From: UBA660 sp046704245
Lineage (GTDB): Bacteria > Bacillota_I > Bacilli_A > RF39 > UBA660
DNA length: 22,953 nt
Assembly: GCA_046704245.1 (NCBI GenBank)
Contig: JBJKSD010000015.1
Span: 1 to 22,953 of the forward strand
Direction of reading: 5' to 3'
Position 1 is the stretch's first letter; the number at the start of each line of letters is the position of its first letter. Below, in pieces: positions 16,512-22,953 of the stretch. Made by a program: the position numbers and the translations under genes. Under the pieces are notes generated by a model. The model searched no databases. It saw only the letters and a program-made list of their open reading frames with translations, and was not told the origin of the DNA.

Positions 16512-17678
16512 TCATTTACTTATATTAAAATAATCAATAAATCTTTGACATGAATTACTATCCTGATATTGATTAAACAAATTATTCATTTTTTGTCTTT
16601 CTTCATAATAATTATCTATATTACTTGCTATATTATTAATAAATTTTTTCATATCATTAAATTTATAAATCTTATCTCCCGCCATATATTTTAAAGGATT
16701 ATCAAAAACAAAACCTTTTGATAAGCTATATTCTTTATAATCATCCAAGGTAAATGCTATTGGTTTATTTGTTAATAAATATTCAAAGTATACTGAAGAA
16801 TAATCTGTAATTAAACCATCAGTTATAGCAAAAAGTTCAAGTAATTCAATATCTTTTTTCATTAAGTCATTATCGTTAATAACCTGAATATTAGATAATT
16901 TTTTACTATTAATAATTGATAAATCTTGAACTGGATGAGGTTTAAGTAAAATAACAATATTCTTTTCTTTTAATAATTTATTAAGCTGATTAAGCTGGCT
17001 TTCATTATAGATAATTGGTATTCCTAATGGAAAGATAAAGTTAGAATCTTTTCTTTTGGTTGTAACATTCTGTCTAAAGGTTGGTAACCAAATAATAATT
17101 TTTTCATTATTTTTATATCCTAATTTAGATTGCTTTATTTTTCTATCCGTTAAAAATAATGTATCATCCCTAGGATTTCCAATACAAATTAATTGCTTTT
17201 TCTTTAAATGAAGTTGATCCTCAGTTATATCTATGCAAAATGGTGAAGCACATAGGGCATAATCAACATCATCAGAAATTAATTTGATATTCTTTACTTT
17301 TTTTAATGGGGTTCCATGATTTAAATATATTGATATTGTTTTAGGGTTTACTTTTGGAATTGAGCGATTACTAAATAAAATAAATTTAGTGTTCTTTAAA
17401 ATTAATATATATCTAAGATGTTGAATAAGATTGCGTTTATTATTTTTACCCCACATGCTTATAAATTTAACATTTTTTATCTTAATATGGTTAAATTTTG
17501 ATGCATCATCAACAAACCAAATAAATTTATATTTATCGTTTATATACTTTTTGATCATATATTCAAATAAGGTCTTAGTGTTAGCTGAATAATCAGCGTG
17601 GCTTTCCAATACAATAACATTCTTAATTTTACATTTTGCAAAAAAAAGTCTAACAATTTTTTTAATTAAATCTTTCAC
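16512..17678 (-). CDS. CDP-glycerol/CDP-ribitol polyol-phosphate transferase (TagB/TarK-like)
   Basis: This 388-residue peripheral enzyme belongs to the CDP-glycerol glycerophosphotransferase family. It has NHGTPLK (HGTP histidine at 121), GNPRDD, WLPTFR, LKPHP (histidine 248) and LITDYSSVYFEY, all family marks. Tyr-Leu-Asn replaces the more usual residue pattern before HGTP. The size is close to TagB-type primases and much shorter than the two-domain TagF/TarL polymerases. With tarI and tarJ in the same locus, CDP-ribitol is the likely donor, but glycerol phosphate is not excluded. The start is taken as the GTG at 17678, which has GAGGTGA just ahead; a GTG at 17699 is in frame but lacks a ribosome binding site. 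Confidence 0.88.
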   Translation of the reverse strand: MKDLIKKIVRLFFAKCKIKNVIVLESHADYSANTKTLFEYMIKKYINDKYKFIWFVDDASKFNHIKIKNVKFISMWGKNNKRNLIQHLRYILILKNTKFILFSNRSIPKVNPKTISIYLNHGTPLKKVKNIKLISDDVDYALCASPFCIDITEDQLHLKKKQLICIGNPRDDTLFLTDRKIKQSKLGYKNNEKIIIWLPTFRQNVTTKRKDSNFIFPLGIPIIYNESQLNQLNKLLKEKNIVILLKPHPVQDLSIINSKKLSNIQVINDNDLMKKDIELLELFAITDGLITDYSSVYFEYLLTNKPIAFTLDDYKEYSLSKGFVFDNPLKYMAGDKIYKFNDMKKFINNIASNIDNYYEERQKMNNLFNQYQDSNSCQRFIDYFNISK

Positions 17679-17683
17679 ATCGT

Positions 17684-17690
17684 TCACCTC
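17684..17690 (-). promoter_or_regulatory. Ribosome binding site selecting a GTG start
   Basis: GAGGTGA lies 5 bases before the GTG at 17678 and inside the codons that would follow the alternative GTG at 17699. It supports the shorter form of the polyol-phosphate transferase. Confidence 0.65.
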
Positions 17691-17705
17691 ACAATTCACA
17701 GATGT

Positions 17706-18521
17706 TTATTGCTTCTTATAAAGTATTTCTTTAAATTTATTTAAATCAACCGTACCTGCAATTTCTACCCTAGGTACTAAAAATAAATCATCTGAACGGG
17801 TTGCTTTTTTAAAAGGTCCATAAGTAAAAGCCATTTTATAATTATTATCCTTTAATACCGAAATGAATTTATCATTATAATCACCATATGGATAACAAAA
17901 AAATTTACTATTTAAAATTTTATTATTATTTTTCACATCTTTCTGCATTTGGTCAATAGTAAGTGTTGCAATTTTAGAGACTTTATTAATTTTTTGATGC
18001 AATGCATATGAATGAGATTGCAATTGTAAAAGAGGGTGTTTTTGTTGAATATCATTTATTAGGTCTTTCCCAATAAACAAAAGAACACCTTTATTTTCCT
18101 AAACCGGAGTTGTTGTTGCTACTCTTGAAGTAATAAGAAAAGCTGTCGCTTTTAAATTGTATTTTTCTAGTATTGGTAGCGCATATAGATAAGTTGATAT
18201 ATTACCATCATCAATTGTAATTAGTATTGATTTTTTAGGAGTTTCACATTTATTTTTCATCCAGCAATAAAATTCTTCCATTGAAAGCGTTTTCCAATTA
18301 TGCTTTTTTAAATATGCCATCTGTTTTTCAAAATTCTCTGTAGTAACAACAAAACCATTATTGGTTGCAAATTTTTCTTTTTCATTATTAGTTAAAAAAT
18401 GATGATATACTAAAACTGTAATTTGTGTAGCATTATTAAAAAACAATAATTTTATACTAATTAATAAAATAATTAATATGATATAAACTATATTTTTATT
18501 ATTCAACACTTTGTATTTCAT
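17706..18521 (-). pseudogene. Polysaccharide deacetylase (CE4) interrupted by an in-frame TAG
   Basis: The frame reads as one 271-codon deacetylase broken by amber codon 141 (18099-18101). Before it are a membrane anchor (residues 11-28), a VYHHF segment, and TIDDG (D104, D105). After it come HSYALH (metal ligands H170, H175) and CYPYGDY (about 209-215). Catalytic and metal residues are split between the two halves, so neither half alone should be active. There is no frameshift: both halves are in the same frame, and one base change (for example TGG, CAG or AAG) restores the gene. A TTG at 18080 with AAAGGTG ahead could restart the second half. An intact form would deacetylate N-acetyl sugars outside the cell. 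The 5' end overlaps the wecC end by 23 bases, with AAGAAGGTAGA ahead of the ATG. Confidence 0.85.
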
Positions 18522-19794
18522 TTTTTAAATCTACCTTCTTTTTTACTTCATATAAAGTACCATAATTTATAACTTTTACATTAAAATTAGGGTTGTTTTT
18601 TATAATTCCTCTAGTATCAAAAATGATAGGTTCCTCCATCAATTCTTCTATTTTAGAAAAATCCATTTCTTTAAATTCATTATGATCTGTCAACACTAAT
18701 AAAAGATTGGCGTCTTTTAAGGCTTCCTCATAAGTTTTAATGGTTTCATTTGTTACGTGAGGATCATAAATATCTACATAATATTTTTTCTTTTGTAATA
18801 TATTGATTATTTCTAGTGCTGGTGATTCTCTAGTATCGTCAACATTACCCTTATATGTAATTCCAAAAGCTGCTATTTTAGCTTTCTTATTCTTATTTAG
18901 TAATTGTTCTACAATATCTACAACATACTCAGGCATACTAGAATTAATATCACGAGCTTGTTTGATTAATTTGGCTTCTTCTGGAGCGGCCGCATATATA
19001 AAATATGGATCGATAGCTATACAATGCCCCCCAACACCAGGGCCTGGCCGATGAATATTAACTCTTGGATGTTTATTAGCCATTTCTATAACATCTAATA
19101 CATTAATTTCTAATCTTTTACATATTTTAGCTAGTTCATTAGCTAATGCAATATTTACATCTCTATACGTATTTTCCATTAATTTACTCATTTCAGCTGT
19201 TTTAGCTTCTGTTTTAATAATTTCACCTTTAACAAATACTTTATATAATTCAGCAGCTTTTTCAGTACAAGCGGGTGTTATACCTCCAATAATACGGTTA
19301 TTATTTTCCAACTCATATAATATTTGACCAGGTAATACTCTTTCTGGGCAATGAGATAGAAATAAATCTTCACCTATAGTAAATCCAGCTTCTTCAAAAA
19401 TTGGTTTTATATGATCATCCATAGTTCTTGGACCAATAGTTGATTCAACTATAACAATATTTTTCTTTCTAACATACGGTAAAATATCTTTAACTGCCTG
19501 AATAACATATGTTAAATCACAAGAATGAAACTCATCATTATTATATGGAGTTGGAACAGCAATAATAAAAGCATCAGCCGCTTTAGGAGTCAAGTAGGCT
19601 TTTAACTTTCCGTTTAATACTACTTCTCTTACTACTTCTGCCAATCCAGGCTCTTCTATGTGAATTTTACCTTCATTTATAGTATCAACTGCCTTTTTAT
19701 TTATATCAACGCCTATTACATCTATGTTATTTTTAGCAAACATAGCTGATGTAGGTAAACCAATATAACCCAAACCAATAACACATATTTTCAT
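18499..19794 (-). CDS. wecC: UDP-N-acetyl-D-mannosamine dehydrogenase
   Basis: This 431-residue cytoplasmic enzyme of the UDP-glucose/GDP-mannose dehydrogenase family oxidises UDP-ManNAc to UDP-ManNAcA with two NAD+. It has the Rossmann motif GLGYIGLP (7-14), SKLMENTYRD with K204, the catalytic GVGGHCIAIDPYF (C258), and TRESPALEI near the end. The GHCIAIDPYFI form is typical of WecC and close UDP-HexNAc dehydrogenases and less so of UDP-glucose dehydrogenase. With wecB in the same locus, ManNAc uronic acid in the polymer is a good prediction; UDP-GlcNAc dehydrogenase is the main alternative. AAGGAG lies 8 bases before the ATG. Confidence 0.9.
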   Translation of the reverse strand: MKICVIGLGYIGLPTSAMFAKNNIDVIGVDINKKAVDTINEGKIHIEEPGLAEVVREVVLNGKLKAYLTPKAADAFIIAVPTPYNNDEFHSCDLTYVIQAVKDILPYVRKKNIVIVESTIGPRTMDDHIKPIFEEAGFTIGEDLFLSHCPERVLPGQILYELENNNRIIGGITPACTEKAAELYKVFVKGEIIKTEAKTAEMSKLMENTYRDVNIALANELAKICKRLEINVLDVIEMANKHPRVNIHRPGPGVGGHCIAIDPYFIYAAAPEEAKLIKQARDINSSMPEYVVDIVEQLLNKNKKAKIAAFGITYKGNVDDTRESPALEIINILQKKKYYVDIYDPHVTNETIKTYEEALKDANLLLVLTDHNEFKEMDFSKIEELMEEPIIFDTRGIIKNNPNFNVKVINYGTLYEVKKKVDLKNEIQSVE

Positions 19795-19807
19795 AATTCT
19801 AACTCCT

Positions 19808-21091
19808 TCATACTTTTTTAAGTCTTTTTTCTAACATTAAAGTTTGTAATACAATATATATAGATACAGCTGGAGCAACAATTACATGGCCCGCAAAAAA
19901 GGCTGTAAATAATGCTAACAATATACCCACTATATATTCCATATTATCCAAGTCAAGCATAATTTTTTTCGCATTCTTGGCTATTTTTTGTATTATTCTC
20001 CATAATGCTAATAGAAAAGGCGTAAATATGAGAATAAAACCTAAAATTCCATTACGATAAAAAACATCATAATAATCCATTTCTACTATTTTAATCTGAT
20101 TACCATCGGTATCAGAATAACCCAACCCAATTAATTTCTCACTTATTGAAGCGTTTTTATATTGAGCTATAACCTTTTTTAAATAAATATCGCGGCTACT
20201 AAAAACTAAATTTATTAATTTTTCTTTATTATTGGGCCTATATAATTCATCTATATTTTTTATTTGTAACCATTGTAAGTGTAAGTTTAAATTATATCCA
20301 ATCGGGGTATTTGGTGCAATTACAATAGTGGTTATCATGGCAGCAATCAATGGTAATACCAAAATACCTACATAGTTTTTCTTTTCCACATACATTTTAA
20401 TTATATACAGTAATATAAAACTTAATATTGTAACTACTAACCCCAAAAAGGGAACTTTAGTACCAATAATAAATATAGCACATAAATATATAAATAAGAA
20501 GGCATAATAACCCAGGCGCTGGCGACTACGAACAGCATCGTAAATGACAAGAGGGGCTATAATGGCCAAAATAGCACCGATTTCATTAGGTGAGTAAAAC
20601 CATCCAACATGTCCCAATTTTCCACTACTATATGTAACAAATTGTGTTCCTGTTAATTGAGCTATAAATATAATAACTGTGTATATAAAAGCTATTTGAA
20701 CTAAGAATTTAGCATTAATTTTTATTAATCGTTTATCCATAGCATCTCGAATAACTAGTAATAAAATAGGAAAATAAAATATTTTTAATAAGCTTTTAAA
20801 CTCAACAAATATAGATGGCGATCCCTTTAAAACAAGGTTATTTATTATATATGCAAACATATATAATCCAATAATCTTAATATAAAATATATATTTATCC
20901 CTATCTTTATGTTTACTATAAAATATTAGATATACTATACATATTCCTAAAAATAACGCTCTAATTACCATACCAACAGAAATATTGAAATCAAAAAAAG
21001 AAATACACAATGATGTTATTAAATCAATCATTGGTTGCGATAATAAGAAAATTATAAAAAATTTATTAATTTTATCACGTTGTAATACCAT
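19808..21091 (-). CDS. Wzy/O-antigen-ligase-like polysaccharide polymerase
   Basis: This 427-residue protein has about eleven or twelve membrane helices and one larger outer loop (about residues 255-340). Marks of the O-antigen ligase/polymerase superfamily are GWFYSPNEIGAILAI, GTKVPFLG, SSRDIYLKK, and in the outer loop and after it ASISEKLIGLGYS and YYDVFYRNGILG. The arrangement resembles TuaE-type teichuronic acid polymerases and Wzy proteins. It should join flipped repeat units on the outer face, partner to the Wzx-like flippase. The ATG at 21091 with GGAAG about 8 bases ahead is preferred to the in-frame GTG at 21100, which has no spacing for a ribosome binding site. The stop is TGA. Confidence 0.85.
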   Translation of the reverse strand: MVLQRDKINKFFIIFLLSQPMIDLITSLCISFFDFNISVGMVIRALFLGICIVYLIFYSKHKDRDKYIFYIKIIGLYMFAYIINNLVLKGSPSIFVEFKSLLKIFYFPILLLVIRDAMDKRLIKINAKFLVQIAFIYTVIIFIAQLTGTQFVTYSSGKLGHVGWFYSPNEIGAILAIIAPLVIYDAVRSRQRLGYYAFLFIYLCAIFIIGTKVPFLGLVVTILSFILLYIIKMYVEKKNYVGILVLPLIAAMITTIVIAPNTPIGYNLNLHLQWLQIKNIDELYRPNNKEKLINLVFSSRDIYLKKVIAQYKNASISEKLIGLGYSDTDGNQIKIVEMDYYDVFYRNGILGFILIFTPFLLALWRIIQKIAKNAKKIMLDLDNMEYIVGILLALFTAFFAGHVIVAPAVSIYIVLQTLMLEKRLKKV

Positions 21092-21111
21092 TAGTTTCAC
21101 TTCCGTCTAAT

Positions 21112-21828
21112 CTAATTTTTACTCCCCTTAACCAAAAATAAAAATCTAAATAATTTTAATTGTCTTCCTATTCTACTTGGTTGCTTTAGAAGGCGATAAA
21201 ACCACTCTAAACCCAATTTTTGTATCCATAGTGGTGCTCTTTTAATATTACCACATATAACATCAAATGAGCCACCAACTCCTTGAAATATTTTCACATT
21301 TAATTTATCAGCATTATCTCTAATCCAATATTCTTGTTTTGGACTACCTAAAGCAACAAATAATATATCGGCTTTACTTTTATTAATCGTCTCAATAATA
21401 TAATTATTATCTTTGTTATATCCATCGATAGTACCAACTATTTTAATATTAGGATATTTTAATTCTAAATTCTCTTTTGCTTTTTGGGCAACTCCAGGTG
21501 CTGCCCCATATAGAAATATTTTAGCAGCTATATCGCGTGACTTATCACATATTATTTCCATACAATCAATACCAGTAATCCGATTCTTAATTTTACCTTT
21601 TTGTAATTTTGATGCAAAAATAATCCCTATGCCATCAGCAATTTGATAATCAAAATCTTTTAACAATAAATCTAAAGAACTATCTTTCCTAGCTTTTAAA
21701 ATCTTTTCGGGATTAATAGCAACTATTTTCTTTTTTTGACCACTTTTTATATCATTTATTATAGTTAATATAAAATCTTCATATGAAGTTTTACAAACAG
21801 GAATATCAAGTATCTTTTCTTTTTCCAT
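21112..21828 (-). CDS. tagA: WecG/TagA/CpsF-family (GT26) N-acetylmannosamine transferase
   Basis: This 238-residue membrane-associated transferase belongs to family GT26. It has AINPEK (37-42), ADGIGI with the catalytic aspartate D65, RITGIDCM (83-90), ALGSPKQEYW, GVGGSFDVICGNIKRAP, and the basic C-terminal region LEWFYRLLKQPSRIGRQ that contacts the membrane. TagA adds ManNAc to undecaprenyl-PP-GlcNAc as the committing step of wall teichoic acid; WecG adds ManNAcA. Both UDP-ManNAc (wecB) and UDP-ManNAcA (wecC) can be made by this locus, so the donor is not settled; tarI/tarJ next door favour the TagA role. AGGAAGTGG precedes the ATG. The stop is TAG. Confidence 0.88.
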   Translation of the reverse strand: MEKEKILDIPVCKTSYEDFILTIINDIKSGQKKKIVAINPEKILKARKDSSLDLLLKDFDYQIADGIGIIFASKLQKGKIKNRITGIDCMEIICDKSRDIAAKIFLYGAAPGVAQKAKENLELKYPNIKIVGTIDGYNKDNNYIIETINKSKADILFVALGSPKQEYWIRDNADKLNVKIFQGVGGSFDVICGNIKRAPLWIQKLGLEWFYRLLKQPSRIGRQLKLFRFLFLVKGSKN

Positions 21829-21852
21829 ATTTCCACTTCCTATTTTGTTAAT

Positions 21853-22872
21853 TTAAATCTCCCATTTCATAACTGTTTTAAAATCGTTATTTAAATCTTT
21901 ATCAAAGGCATCATATACATCATTTAAATCTCTAACATTGATTATTTCTGATATGATAGTACCTAGATAATATTGGGCATCTTCATTTTCTTCTAAGAAA
22001 GCTATTGCTTCTTCAAAATCAGTTTTACTACTTCTACTATTGCCTATTAAGGTTAACCCTTTTTCTAATATCATACGAGTATTTATTGGTACATTTTCTT
22101 CAGATACTCCTAATAAAGAGATTACTCCTTGAGGATTTATCATATCAATTATTTGATTAATTGCTCGTTCACTTTTAGATCCTCCAACACACTCAAAAGC
22201 ATGATCTACCTTTAAATCTATAGGTATATGATTAATATTATAACTTTCATCAACAAAAGTAAAATAATTCATCTTTTCTTCACGAACACCAAATAAAATA
22301 ACTTTAGCTGTTGGATATTTTTTCTTTAATATTAGGGCAGCTATAAATCCAACACTACCATCACCCCAAATACCTATCGTTTCTTTTATTCGATGACTTT
22401 TTAAATTAAATGCTTCTAGTGCATTCATAATAACACTTATTAATTCTAATAAGCTAGCAATTTCTAATTTAATATTTCTAAATTTGACAAGTCTATCTCT
22501 TTGAATTTTAACAATCTCTTGCATAAAACCATCAAAGCCACTACCTCTAAATTTACTACTTCTTAGATAATTTTCTTTAATAGTATCATTAGCCTCAGTA
22601 GGAGTATTAGGAATTAATACTACTGTATCTCCTACTTTAAATTCATTTTTAGGATCATAGACAACTTCACCAACGGCTTCATGAATTAAAGACATTGGCA
22701 ATTTTTTTTCTAATATTTCAACTGGTCTTGATCCAGTATAATATCTTTGATCAGCTCTACAAATAGACATAAATCTAGGTCTTACTATTACTTCTTCTCC
22801 CTCAAGACTTTCATCTGCAAAATCAACACTGATATTTCTAATCCAATTTAAACGATATTTTTTATTTATCAT
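21853..22872 (-). CDS. tarJ: Ribulose-5-phosphate reductase (CDP-ribitol pathway)
   Basis: This 339-residue medium-chain zinc dehydrogenase reduces D-ribulose 5-phosphate to D-ribitol 5-phosphate with NADPH. It closely follows TarJ: RPRFMSICRADQRYYTG (31-47, zinc ligand C38), KLPMSLIHEAVGEV with H64 and E65, IPNTPTE (88-93), SSKFRGSGFDGFMQE, the nucleotide-binding GIWGDGSVG, DHAFECVGG, and EKGLTLIGNSRS. The structural-zinc cysteine cluster of ordinary alcohol dehydrogenases is absent, as in TarJ. The ATG overlaps the TGA of the tarI-like gene by four bases, so the two are translationally coupled. Its product goes to TarI, giving CDP-ribitol. Confidence 0.93.
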   Translation of the reverse strand: MINKKYRLNWIRNISVDFADESLEGEEVIVRPRFMSICRADQRYYTGSRPVEILEKKLPMSLIHEAVGEVVYDPKNEFKVGDTVVLIPNTPTEANDTIKENYLRSSKFRGSGFDGFMQEIVKIQRDRLVKFRNIKLEIASLLELISVIMNALEAFNLKSHRIKETIGIWGDGSVGFIAALILKKKYPTAKVILFGVREEKMNYFTFVDESYNINHIPIDLKVDHAFECVGGSKSERAINQIIDMINPQGVISLLGVSEENVPINTRMILEKGLTLIGNSRSSKTDFEEAIAFLEENEDAQYYLGTIISEIINVRDLNDVYDAFDKDLNNDFKTVMKWEI

Positions 22873-22953
22873 CTTAAACTATATAACCCTTCTTTTAATA
22901 TAGCGTTGCTAAGCATTAAATCATATGGAGTAGTAATCTTCATATTATAAGTT
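22869..22953 (-). CDS. tarI: C-terminal end of ribitol-5-phosphate cytidylyltransferase (partial)
   Basis: The frame is open from the right edge and ends at TGA (22871-22869), leaving 27 residues. They include NMKITTPYDLMLSNAIL, the C-terminal signature of the IspD/TarI cytidylyltransferase family (K-I-T-T-P-x-D-L). Direct ATGA overlap with tarJ makes TarI, making CDP-ribitol from ribitol 5-phosphate and CTP, much more likely than IspD of isoprenoid synthesis. Most of the gene lies outside the window. Confidence 0.8.
   Translation of the reverse strand, partial: TYNMKITTPYDLMLSNAILKEGLYSLR

Noticed and set aside
17706..18521. Frameshift between the two deacetylase pieces
   Set aside because: Both pieces lie in the same frame and 18521-17706 is an exact number of codons; the break is a single TAG at 18099-18101.
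1..22953. Mycoplasma-type code with TGA as tryptophan
   Set aside because: TGA ends the GT-C, CDP-polyol transferase, Wzy-like and tarI genes, with ATGA overlaps at 9627-9630 and 22869-22872, and tryptophan is coded by TGG in the conserved motifs checked.
1..22953. CRISPR arrays, tRNA or rRNA genes, insertion sequences, attachment sites
   Set aside because: No spaced direct repeats, cloverleaf-like sequences, transposase genes or terminal inverted repeats were seen; gaps between genes are all under about 130 bases.

Overview
The window is AT-rich bacterial DNA with almost every gene on the minus strand, so transcription runs from high to low coordinates. Gram-positive type ribosome binding sites (GGAGG, GGTGAT), wall-teichoic-acid type enzymes (TarI/TarJ, GT26 TagA, a CDP-polyol transferase) and a single-chain pyruvate:ferredoxin oxidoreductase point to an anaerobic low-GC Firmicutes/Bacillota-type bacterium, probably gut-associated. 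The species cannot be named from this sequence. TGA and TAG both terminate several genes, four TGA stops being in tight junctions or ATGA overlaps, so the code is the standard bacterial one and not the mycoplasma code.

Layout. Positions 1-114 (+) hold the 3' end of a membrane-protein gene. It converges on nifJ (138-3581, -) across a bidirectional terminator at 113-138. Next come a yqeG-family HAD phosphatase (3690-4238) and then a long cell-surface glycopolymer locus from 4365 to the right edge. Clear promoters lie in front of nifJ and yqeG, and clear terminators follow nifJ, yqeG and wecB.

The glycopolymer locus, in transcription order, is: tarI (3' end only), tarJ, a WecG/TagA glycosyltransferase, a Wzy-like polymerase, a UDP-ManNAc dehydrogenase, a polysaccharide deacetylase broken by an in-frame amber codon, a CDP-glycerol/ribitol phosphotransferase, a Wzx-like flippase, a GT4 glycosyltransferase, a DHHW (AlgJ/AlgX-like) protein with its MBOAT O-acyltransferase, then an internal promoter with a 7-1-7 palindrome at its -35. 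After this promoter come a GT-C type membrane glycosyltransferase, a UbiA-family phosphoribosyl-polyprenyl-phosphate synthase, a HAD phosphatase fused to GtrA, a second polytopic membrane protein, an extended SDR epimerase/dehydratase and UDP-GlcNAc 2-epimerase (wecB).

How they may work together (inference). WecB makes UDP-ManNAc, which feeds TagA and, through WecC, gives UDP-ManNAcA. TarJ/TarI make CDP-ribitol for the CDP-polyol transferase. GT4, Wzx and Wzy build, flip and polymerise the repeat, and the DHHW/MBOAT pair O-acylates it. The UbiA, HAD-GtrA and GT-C cassette looks like a complete lipid-linked pentose pathway: PRPP plus polyprenyl phosphate, then dephosphorylation, flipping, and transfer outside the cell. 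It resembles the decaprenyl-phosphoryl-ribose/arabinose route of mycobacteria, but no DprE1/DprE2-type genes are visible, so a ribofuranosyl donor is the simplest prediction. This cassette is the most interesting part of the window. No RNA genes, CRISPR arrays, insertion sequences or gaps above 300 bases were seen.
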